Positions 30,733 to 36,972 of a DNA stretch of 36,972 bases are shown here, in pieces. Every line of letters begins with the position of its first letter. Positions within the stretch are counted from its first letter, which is position 1. Source of the stretch: Candidatus Poribacteria bacterium (GTDB taxonomy: Bacteria; Poribacteria; WGA-4E; WGA-3G); assembly GCA_026702755.1 (NCBI GenBank), contig JAPPBX010000121.1, positions 1-36,972 of the forward strand, written 5' to 3'. The notes under the pieces are model-generated. The model searched no databases. It saw only the letters and a program-made list of their open reading frames with translations, and was not told the DNA's origin. The position numbers and the translations under genes are program-made.

Positions 30733-30822
30733 GTTATTCGTTTTTCTCCGTTGTCGGAAAATCGGTTCCTTTTATAGTAAAATCCGAAAATATGTTTACA
30801 GTTCGTCAGGAAACAAGAACCC

Positions 30823-30892
30823 CACCACCGCTGGCGAGGTTTGTAACCTCGCCCTTACACCACCGCTGGCGAGGTTTGTAACCTCGCCCTTA
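30823..30892. repeat. Perfect 35-bp tandem duplication of a palindrome unit
   Basis: Two identical 35-bp units (30823-30857 and 30858-30892), each containing GGCGAGGTTTGTAACCTCGCC bounded by CACCACCGCT and CTTA. The GGCGAGGTT/AACCTCGCC core belongs to the palindrome family at 9461 and 10524. Identity between units shows a recent duplication. Confidence 0.75.
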
Positions 30893-31084
30893 CGTTAGTG
30901 TATAGATAATTACGGGTTTTACCATAAAGTTAGTTCCCGTGTTTTTTACGGGAGAGTCGAGGGGCATAGACCTTCCAACGTGCCTCAAAAAAGTAAGATT
31001 GTATATTAAAATAATAGCATAGAATTCGCCGAATGTCAAGAAAAAATGAATATTAAAGTCGGCGTGATTCAAGTAGAGCAAAAC
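30893..31084. other. AT-rich gap downstream of the DUF6785 gene
   Basis: No ORF with support. CCCGT/ACGGG (about 30943-30959) encloses a T6 run and could be a small hairpin. Near 31008-31080 the sequence is A/T-rich and may include the promoter region of the ABC operon on the minus strand, but no confident boxes were found. Confidence 0.35.
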
Positions 31085-33016
31085 TTAAATCCAACTATAC
31101 ACCGCCGACCTCAGCACAAGGCTCAGTAGAGGCCAGAAACACCCCATCAACGCTTCACCTAATACCAATCCGATGAAAAACGGCACCGCTTTCCGATATG
31201 CATTGATACCGCCATGTTTCAAAATGAGCCACTTTGTTACCATCGCAAGAAACAGCGGAAACCAGATGACATCTGTTGTTCCTGGGGCAACACCGATGAC
31301 ATACCCTGCTGGATGCAACGGACACCACACAAAACGTGAGCGCAGAAATATGATACCTAAATTCGCTGCAAAGGCGAATCCTAACACCGAAGTCGCGAGC
31401 CAATCTGTCGGTTTTGGACTCACTAACCACGACGAAAGGAAATTGTATGTATCCGCGCCACCAGCATGGATCTGTTCGGAACCTGCAGCCACACCTTCAC
31501 TATAGATTGCATACGGGTAGAGAATTAGGCTTGATAGGATACCCACAAGGCTCGCGATGACTAATACCCCAAACATCGTTCGGTTTCGGATGCCAGTGCG
31601 CTCTGCGAGTTTAAACGCTTCGAGTTGATCCGGCATCGGATGCGTACGAAAGGAGGCATAACTTGCACCACTCAACCAATTCATCAATGAGAGCATTGTC
31701 AGATTTCCCGCACGCAAACGTCGAGTGCCAAGCAGTGAAATTATCATATATTGCGGTGTGAGATAACCGATCGCATGAATTGGTGGACCTAATTCCGCGC
31801 GCATTCGCGTTAAACCAACCACAATCATGAGATAGACACTGATGAAAATTGCAAACGCCCAGAGCGTCATTCCGTTGTGAATACAGAAAGCTGCTAATAG
31901 AATCAGACATATACCTAACGTAATAATGGCACTACGGTGTGAAAGTGCCTCTGTTTGGGACTCTGTGCGATTTGGATGAACGACTTGTCTCAGCACGGAT
32001 GCAAAATGTTTTCGTCCGTGCCAACACGCAATCGCAAGCAGCGCAAGTAATGCCCCTGCACCTTGTTCCCCTAAAAACGGGTAACCCGGCAATGATGAAA
32101 CACCCACAGCACTTCCAGCGAGTAGCTGGACTTTCTTGAATAAATAGAAGAAGGTACATGAAAACGCTAAATCCAAAGGTAAAATAAACGAGAAGCCTAT
32201 GAGGTACGGATGAAACCTGAGCGGTGTGCTACCCATTGCACTCCACGGTTTCTGCGTGAAGTAGATATTGAGGTTGTATTTTCGGACTGGGATCTCTGGA
32301 AGAATAGGATAGAAGAACTGGAGTCCGTTAAGTAGGTTGATGCCCATGGCTATCCCGAAGCCGATCCAGAGCAAGCGATTACTGAAGATGCGCCGGTTGG
32401 TCGTAATTTCAAGCGGGATCTGAATAATTGGATACGCCAGTTTTTCATTCTCAATCCACTGTTTGCGAATGATGGAGGTCAAACATAAAAAAATCAGCAT
32501 TAGTAGGAAAATAACCACCGACCAAGAGAGGATCGGCATAATCCAATGCTGAACATAACCCTCTGTAAAAAAGTTGACCTCGCCTTCATAGAAATCGTTG
32601 ACCGCTTTCGGGTCCTTGACCACAAGCCATTCCGGGAGATAGTGAAACAGCAGTGCTTCCCAATCGTTTTCAGGCGTAGCAAAGCGGAAGGCATAAGGGA
32701 TGAGTCCCATTAAACGTGGAATGCAATCGTGTCCTGAAAAAGCACTCCCCACAGCAAGCATGCTGTAAACCACAAGTAGGTCGCGCGGTTGTAAAGCCAC
32801 GCGTGGAAAGATACACCGCACACCCATGTTCAGCAGCGTCATCGCTAAGATGCCGAACATGACATTGACAGACATTGCAACCGTTGTCAGGTGTGCAGTA
32901 TGCCAAATCATCTCTACATAAGCTATCCAGTAGCTGTTGGCGATAATCAAGACGGTGCCAATCAGCACTGCGCGTTTCGCGATTGCCTGTGAGGATTGCG
33001 TGTCTGTAGTTTGCAT
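31085..33016 (-). CDS. DUF6785-type OPT-like membrane protein (643 aa)
   Basis: A large polytopic protein with about 14 hydrophobic segments. It resembles the DUF6784/DUF6785 proteins common in Poribacteria, Planctomycetes and Lentisphaerae, which are distantly like oligopeptide transporters. Recognisable stretches are QPRDLLVVYSMLAVGSAFSGHD, KLAYPIIQIPLE and the late RMRAELGPPIHAIGY motif. It stands alone on the minus strand between repeat-filled gaps. Transport of a small organic substrate is inferred from its topology only. No obvious Shine-Dalgarno sequence before the ATG. Confidence 0.8.
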   Translation of the reverse strand: MQTTDTQSSQAIAKRAVLIGTVLIIANSYWIAYVEMIWHTAHLTTVAMSVNVMFGILAMTLLNMGVRCIFPRVALQPRDLLVVYSMLAVGSAFSGHDCIPRLMGLIPYAFRFATPENDWEALLFHYLPEWLVVKDPKAVNDFYEGEVNFFTEGYVQHWIMPILSWSVVIFLLMLIFLCLTSIIRKQWIENEKLAYPIIQIPLEITTNRRIFSNRLLWIGFGIAMGINLLNGLQFFYPILPEIPVRKYNLNIYFTQKPWSAMGSTPLRFHPYLIGFSFILPLDLAFSCTFFYLFKKVQLLAGSAVGVSSLPGYPFLGEQGAGALLALLAIACWHGRKHFASVLRQVVHPNRTESQTEALSHRSAIITLGICLILLAAFCIHNGMTLWAFAIFISVYLMIVVGLTRMRAELGPPIHAIGYLTPQYMIISLLGTRRLRAGNLTMLSLMNWLSGASYASFRTHPMPDQLEAFKLAERTGIRNRTMFGVLVIASLVGILSSLILYPYAIYSEGVAAGSEQIHAGGADTYNFLSSWLVSPKPTDWLATSVLGFAFAANLGIIFLRSRFVWCPLHPAGYVIGVAPGTTDVIWFPLFLAMVTKWLILKHGGINAYRKAVPFFIGLVLGEALMGCFWPLLSLVLRSAVYSWI

Positions 33017-33381
33017 ATCTTTAGGAGAAGAACGGTAGCAATTTTATTTTCACTATGAGGGATGTGGTTTCTAATCCGTTTGGGGAGCTTTGTTTGTACT
33101 TTGTGCGTTGGTGGTGAGGTTTCAAACCACACCCATAACTGTCAATTTTAGAAAAAATAACCGTTGTAGTCCCAGGTCCGGTAAGGTTTTTGCTTGGGTG
33201 TTTCTTTACTGTTTCCCAACCGCACCGGACCTGACCCACAAATAGTGTATGCCCAAAAACCCCTCTTTAGTCCCATAGGGTTTATTTGCTTGGGTGTTTC
33301 TGCGGATTTCTTCAGCATCTCTATAGCAGCATGTCTGAGCAAAGATCCAGATTTTCCTGTAAGGGTGACATAGTTATTACG
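33017..33381. repeat. Dispersed-repeat gap
   Basis: No gene. Contains a degenerate GAGGTTTCAAACC copy (33116-33128), a 22-bp motif identical to 7039-7060 (33133-33154), the inverted pair AGGTCCGGT/ACCGGACCT (33174-33182 with 33224-33232), and a 17-bp direct repeat TTTGCTTGGGTGTTTCT (33188-33204 and 33286-33302 areas). Confidence 0.55.
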
Positions 33382-34299
33382 CTAATTAACTTCTGCCCCT
33401 GACATCTGCTCCAATGCCAACATCAGTGCTTGCGTGCCGAGTCTGCCGTGTCCTTGTGCTTGCACTGCCGTGTAAAGTTGATGCACTAAAGCGAGTCCGG
33501 GCAGACTTAAATTCATCTTACGCGCTTCGTCTAAAGCGATGCTCATGTCTTTGATAAAATGCTCTACAAAGAAGCCTGGATCGAAGTTACGCTGGAGGAG
33601 TCGGGGTGCTAAATTATCTAAAGACCAGCAAGCGGCAGCACCACCACTAATTGATGATAACATCGTTTCCAAATCCAATCCGGCTTTATAACCGTAGAGC
33701 AATCCTTCACAGACCCCGATCATTGTCCCGGAAATCGTGATTTGGTTACACATTTTGGTGTGTTGTCCCGCGCCCGCACCACCTTGATGGACGATGTTTT
33801 TGCCCATCGCTTCAAAAAGTGGCATAACGGCTTGAACGGCAGCTTCATCACCTCCGACCATAATAGAGAGGCGTGCCTCTCGTGCGCCAACATCGCCACC
33901 TGAGACCGGCGCATCTATCGATGAGACATCCTGCGCTTGTGCTGCGGCGTAAATCTCTTGGGCAAGGGAAGGTTCCGTCGTCGTCATATCAACGATGATA
34001 CTTCCGGCTTTCGCTCCCTTTAAGATACCGTTGTCGCCGAGGTAGACCTCACGCACATCGGGTGGAAACCCGACAATCGTGAAGATGACATCGGATGCCG
34101 CCGCAACTTCGCTCGGCGAATCTGCCCACGCTGCCCCTGCCTCCAATAACGGATCAGCCTTGGCTTTCGTACGGTTGTAGACCGTCATCCCGTATCCAAG
34201 GTCCATTAGATGTTGGCACATCCAGCGTCCCATTACACCGGTGCCAACCCAACCCAGTTTCGTCGTTGTAGGTTCTATTTTCTCAAATGTAGTTCCCAT
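33382..34299 (-). CDS. NAD(P)-dependent oxidoreductase, 3-hydroxyisobutyrate dehydrogenase family
   Basis: Beta-hydroxyacid dehydrogenase that oxidises or reduces a small 3-hydroxy acid. N-terminal Rossmann domain with GTGVMG (19-24), here in the form [17 protein letters not shown] (42-48) suggests NADP rather than NAD because of the Arg-Thr-Lys after the second strand. Substrate motif [14 protein letters not shown] (129-142) and catalytic Lys182 (GQHTKMCNQ). All-helical C-terminal domain follows. Length (305 aa) is normal. It stands alone; the true substrate (tartronate semialdehyde, hydroxyisobutyrate or succinic semialdehyde) cannot be told. Confidence 0.92.
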   Translation of the reverse strand: MGTTFEKIEPTTTKLGWVGTGVMGRWMCQHLMDLGYGMTVYNRTKAKADPLLEAGAAWADSPSEVAAASDVIFTIVGFPPDVREVYLGDNGILKGAKAGSIIVDMTTTEPSLAQEIYAAAQAQDVSSIDAPVSGGDVGAREARLSIMVGGDEAAVQAVMPLFEAMGKNIVHQGGAGAGQHTKMCNQITISGTMIGVCEGLLYGYKAGLDLETMLSSISGGAAACWSLDNLAPRLLQRNFDPGFFVEHFIKDMSIALDEARKMNLSLPGLALVHQLYTAVQAQGHGRLGTQALMLALEQMSGAEVN

Positions 34300-34377
34300 A
34301 ATTTCCCTTCTTTTGAATGATTAGGTTTTCAGGAAGTTTTGAAAGCAGGCAGACAGCGAAAACCGCTGTAGTGCTAT

Positions 34378-34415
34378 CTTCCAACTTCCAAACTTCCAAC
34401 TTTCCAACTTTCCAA
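34378..34415. repeat. CTTCCAA microsatellite
   Basis: Five near-identical units of 7-8 bp, CTTCCAA, CTTCCAAA, CTTCCAA, CTTTCCAA, CTTTCCAA, in the gap between the oxidoreductase and the UPF0104 gene. Slippage-prone; probably variable. Confidence 0.7.
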
Positions 34416-34449
34416 CCCACTTGGGAATGCAAAGTTTCAATGTTAATAC

Positions 34450-35493
34450 TTAAACTTGCTTAGGTCCTTTTTTCGCTCTAAAATCCTTCGCTAATTGTAA
34501 ACTAATAACAACACCACCAACAACGACCGCACAATAGATGGCAAAGAATCGCGTTAGCAGCACGAAGAGAGGTATCAAGTCTTTGAGAATCAAATTTTCC
34601 ATCAATCCAGCAGTCACAACCTCTGCCACCCCACTTGCGCCGGGGCTTGGCGCGAACAGCACAACAAAATTGAGTAGCAACCCGATGACACTGAGTTCCC
34701 ACAGCGTTGCCTCCCCATTAAGTGCTTGGACAACGATGTAACTGCCGACGATCCGCGCCCCTAAAAAACCGCAGGTTAACAGGACACTTAGCACGCAAGT
34801 CGCTTTATGGTGGCGAAGAAACATCGTCGCAAACGCTTTATGTTCAGTCGTGAGTTCCTCCAATTTTGATATCGTGCGTTCTAAGGCAGGGGCGAGGCGG
34901 GTGAACCGCCGCTTCGCTGCATTACAGAGCCAATTGAAAAAACGGAAAACGATTTCCGGCTTGAAAAGCAGTAGCAGAAACGAAGTAAATGCCAAGCTGA
35001 ACGCCAAAAAACTAAATAGACTTACCCATGTAGCCGTCTTCGGTAAAAAAGGCGGATCTAACCAAGTAATACCGCCTGCGAAGACAATCAGTGTGATTAA
35101 AGTGGAGAGAAAACAGATAATCCCCGATGTTATCGCTCCTGACAACGGCACGCCTGCTCGCGTGTAGATATAGAGATGACCAACTCCACCTGTTTGAAAG
35201 GGTGTAATACAGGACACGCAGAGGGTTCCTAAGTTGGCGCGAAGGCTATCCCTGAATCGAATCTCTGGATTCACTTTCCGAATGAAAATATGGAAGCGAA
35301 GCGCACCAAATATCCAATCCACGAACATACACAAGCACGCGCCGAACAGCATCTCGACCTGCATCTCGCGAAAAACTTGCTTTATATCTTGAGTCCCACT
35401 CCACAGAAAACTTATGAATAAACCAGCGAATGTACACAGCACAAAGAAAAGCGCGCCACGAGCCACGTTTTCGCGGCTCAAGAATTCCTGCAT
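34450..35493 (-). CDS. UPF0104 / LPG-synthase-TM membrane protein
   Basis: Membrane protein of the lysylphosphatidylglycerol synthase transmembrane-region family (flippase-like). About eight hydrophobic segments and the family landmarks TPFQTGGVG and PSPGASGVAE. The cytosolic transferase domain of MprF is absent, so it would act only on lipid movement or an unknown step. I chose ATG 35493 (MQEFLSREN, 347 aa) with AAGGAG 12 nt upstream over the frame start at 35544 (TTG), which lies inside nadC. It follows nadC by 37 bp and is likely co-transcribed. Confidence 0.85.
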   Translation of the reverse strand: MQEFLSRENVARGALFFVLCTFAGLFISFLWSGTQDIKQVFREMQVEMLFGACLCMFVDWIFGALRFHIFIRKVNPEIRFRDSLRANLGTLCVSCITPFQTGGVGHLYIYTRAGVPLSGAITSGIICFLSTLITLIVFAGGITWLDPPFLPKTATWVSLFSFLAFSLAFTSFLLLLFKPEIVFRFFNWLCNAAKRRFTRLAPALERTISKLEELTTEHKAFATMFLRHHKATCVLSVLLTCGFLGARIVGSYIVVQALNGEATLWELSVIGLLLNFVVLFAPSPGASGVAEVVTAGLMENLILKDLIPLFVLLTRFFAIYCAVVVGGVVISLQLAKDFRAKKGPKQV

Positions 35494-35530
35494 TAGTAGA
35501 GAAATCTCCTTCGTAAGGGATGAATGCTCC

Positions 35531-36376
35531 CTATTCAGCGACAAGCGTCAGCGTCAGACTAATATCCATGGGCATTGCTGAGTGCGTCAATGCCCCGACA
35601 GAGATGAGATCTACACCGGTTGCTGCCACGGTTTTTACTTTGTCAAGTGTAATCCCACCGGACGCTTCTGTCACTGCGAGATCTCCCACTTCATGAACAA
35701 CACTTTTCATAATGCTGGGAGACATGTTATCAAGAAGTAAGATGTCCGCGCCTGCTTTTAGTGCCTCGTCAACCTGATCGAGGGTCTCAACTTCAACCTC
35801 GATCTTTGCTGTGTGTGGGACAGTCTGTCGTGCGCGCTGCACGGCGTTGCCAATGCCCCCAGCGGCGACGATGTGATTATCCTTGATAAGTACACCGTCG
35901 TAAAGCCCAAAACGGTGGTTTTGCCCGCCACCGACACGCACAGCGTATTTCTGCACCGCTCGCCACCCCGCTGCCGTCTTTCGAGTGTCCACGATTTTAC
36001 TCTCGTAGTCAGCGACTGCCGCCACGAATTGTGCGGTGAGCGTTGCTATCCCGGAAAGTCGCTGCAGGAAGTTAAGTGCTGTCCGTTCTCCGATTAGAAT
36101 GGTTTTGGCACTCCCTTGTACTTCCGCAATTGGCGTTCCTGCGATGACTGCATCGCCATCCTTGACAAGTGTCCGAAATGTCAACGTCTCGTCTAACTTC
36201 GCGAAGGCTCGTTCAGCTACCGGCAATCCTGCGACAATACCTTCACTCTTGGCAAGAAGTGTTCCTACACCCATTTGTGTAGGCGGCACTGTTGCATCTG
36301 TCGTTATATCACCGATGCCAATGTCCTCTTCAAAGGCAAGTTCGATTAAGGGATCTAATGAGCGCAGATTCAGCAT
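35531..36376 (-). CDS. nadC: Nicotinate-nucleotide pyrophosphorylase (carboxylating), NadC
   Basis: Converts quinolinate and PRPP to nicotinate mononucleotide, CO2 and pyrophosphate in de novo NAD synthesis. Motifs present: EDIGIGDITTDA (17-28), GERTALNFLQRLSGIAT (96-112), DTRKTAAGWR (130-139), the VGGGQNHRFGLYDGVLIKDNHI active-site block (148-169), EVEVETLDQ, LLLDNM, EASGGI and SVGALTHSA. All are in the usual order, and the 281-aa length fits. The nadA and nadB genes are not in the window. It precedes the UPF0104 gene on the same strand. Confidence 0.96.
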   Translation of the reverse strand: MLNLRSLDPLIELAFEEDIGIGDITTDATVPPTQMGVGTLLAKSEGIVAGLPVAERAFAKLDETLTFRTLVKDGDAVIAGTPIAEVQGSAKTILIGERTALNFLQRLSGIATLTAQFVAAVADYESKIVDTRKTAAGWRAVQKYAVRVGGGQNHRFGLYDGVLIKDNHIVAAGGIGNAVQRARQTVPHTAKIEVEVETLDQVDEALKAGADILLLDNMSPSIMKSVVHEVGDLAVTEASGGITLDKVKTVAATGVDLISVGALTHSAMPMDISLTLTLVAE

Positions 36377-36380
36377 ATTT

Positions 36381-36485
36381 GATGGTTATCAGTTCTCGGT
36401 TATCAGTTTTCAGACAGGAGACGCTTGTGGCAGATGAGAATGGGCCCCAACTCCTACAACGAAATTAACCGATAACTGATAACTT
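36381..36485. repeat. TCAGTTTTCAG / ACTGATAACTG element
   Basis: Left arm GGTTATCAGTTCTCGGTTAT, centre GGGCCC, right arm AACCGATAACTGATAAC. Lies just upstream of nadC, 5 bp from its start codon, so it replaces the place where a nadC ribosome site would be expected. Confidence 0.65.
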
Positions 36486-36538
36486 TAACCATCAACTCGT
36501 GCTTTAACACTTATAACGGAGGCGAGTTGATGGTTAAA
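36484..36538 (-). terminator. 16-bp perfect inverted repeat after the partial isomerase gene
   Basis: TTTAACCATCAACTCG (36484-36499) and its complement (36523-36538) with a 23-nt loop. Read on the minus strand it follows the isomerase stop by about 10 nt. No strong U-run, so it may be a factor-assisted terminator or an mRNA 3'-end stabiliser. Confidence 0.5.
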
Positions 36539-36547
36539 ACTATGGTA

Positions 36548-36972
36548 CTAATATCTTTCCAGATAGGGTGTTAGGAACTTCTTCGCGTCTTCTGTGACAT
36601 CCCACGCATCGGGCCAGAAACAGAGATCTATGGAGAACCAATCGCCATCGTATCCCGTCTCCTCCATGATAACAGGAATAATCGCGTCGAAGTCCAGAAC
36701 ACCATCCCCGAAAGGTGCGTGTGTGCTTGTTTCGTCGCCATGGAGCGTGTTGTCGGAATCAATGAGATGGAAGTGACCGATCTGTCCTTTTAACTGACGT
36801 GCAAGGTCAATGACCCCATTATCGCCGAGAGTCTCCTGCTCTCCGGGCTGCCGGGCACCGACAACTGCACACATCTGTGCATGGCACGTATCAAACATCA
36901 CCTTGAAATTCGGGTGATCGACTGCTTTCGGCATATCAATAATCTCGCTGGGTTTGTTGAACATAAATCCAG
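36548..36972 (-). CDS. Sugar phosphate isomerase/epimerase-like protein, partial
   Basis: C-terminal part of a TIM-barrel isomerase/epimerase. The frame is open to the window edge; the N-terminus is missing. Visible are FMFNKPSEI, MFDTCHAQM (likely metal-ligand Asp and His), GHFHLIDSDN (His ligand on the next strand) and the closing FSIDLCFWPDAWDV. An ATG at 36964 is internal to the family pattern and not the true start. It is a different subfamily from the protein at 9708-10499. Its stop is followed by a 16-bp inverted repeat. Confidence 0.8.
   Translation of the reverse strand, partial: GFMFNKPSEIIDMPKAVDHPNFKVMFDTCHAQMCAVVGARQPGEQETLGDNGVIDLARQLKGQIGHFHLIDSDNTLHGDETSTHAPFGDGVLDFDAIIPVIMEETGYDGDWFSIDLCFWPDAWDVTEDAKKFLTPYLERY

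Noticed and set aside
34378-34415. Possible iteron or replication origin
   Set aside because: The CTTCCAA units are too short and no replication initiator gene or DnaA-box cluster is nearby.

Overview
The window is a bacterial chromosome segment, most probably from an uncultured lineage such as Candidatus Poribacteria or a relative. That assignment is an inference. It rests on the gene mix (a DUF6785-type OPT-like membrane protein, several TIM-barrel sugar phosphate isomerases, GldA/F/G-type ABC genes), on tRNA and tmRNA genes without an encoded CCA, and on intergenic spaces filled with short palindromes and degenerate TCAGTTTTCAG / ACTGATAACTG elements. No rRNA, ribosomal protein gene or CRISPR array is present to settle the taxonomy.

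Layout. (1) 34-5643, minus strand: an ECF sigma factor at the head of a one-way array of small secreted proteins, lipoproteins and membrane-anchored proteins. Two adjacent members share a repeated ~80-residue module, and one carries a His-rich metal-binding-like run. (2) 5831-7480: a small protein, two micro-ORFs below 50 codons, and a long gene-poor stretch rich in repeats. Two ~140-nt structured RNA candidates of the same design, each behind a TGCTACAAT promoter box, lie at 4849-4988 and 6673-6816. (3) 7483-12122: an M24 metallopeptidase, a hypothetical protein converging on and overlapping it, tRNA-Leu(CAA), a sugar isomerase-like protein, a zinc-ribbon protein and HflX. (4) 12123-17432: a MITE-like element, smpB, ssrA (tmRNA), a PH-domain protein, a YqiJ-like membrane protein with an Asp-rich linker, a flotillin and a bifunctional-nuclease-domain protein. 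(5) 17437-19200: a compact methyltransferase plus PD-ExK endonuclease pair (putative type II restriction-modification). (6) 19381-25433: a polysaccharide O-acetylation module made of a PepSY-SGNH fusion, an AlgI-like MBOAT and two AlgJ/AlgX-like SGNH proteins. (7) 25482-30732, minus strand: ABC ATPase, ABC-2 permease, GldG-like protein, DUF4340 protein and a SIMPL lipoprotein. (8) 31085-36972, minus strand: DUF6785 membrane protein, 3-hydroxyisobutyrate-dehydrogenase-type oxidoreductase, UPF0104 membrane protein, nadC, and a sugar isomerase-like gene cut by the window end.

Functional themes. Most genes concern the cell envelope: sigma-controlled surface proteins, flotillin membrane domains, O-acetylation of an exported glycan, and a Gld-like transporter. 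Ribosome and stress housekeeping (HflX, SmpB-tmRNA, tRNA-Leu) sits in the middle. The strongest candidates for something undescribed are the pair of structured RNAs with mutually exclusive helices, the sigma-factor/surface-protein array next to them, and the PepSY-SGNH fusion in the acetylation locus.
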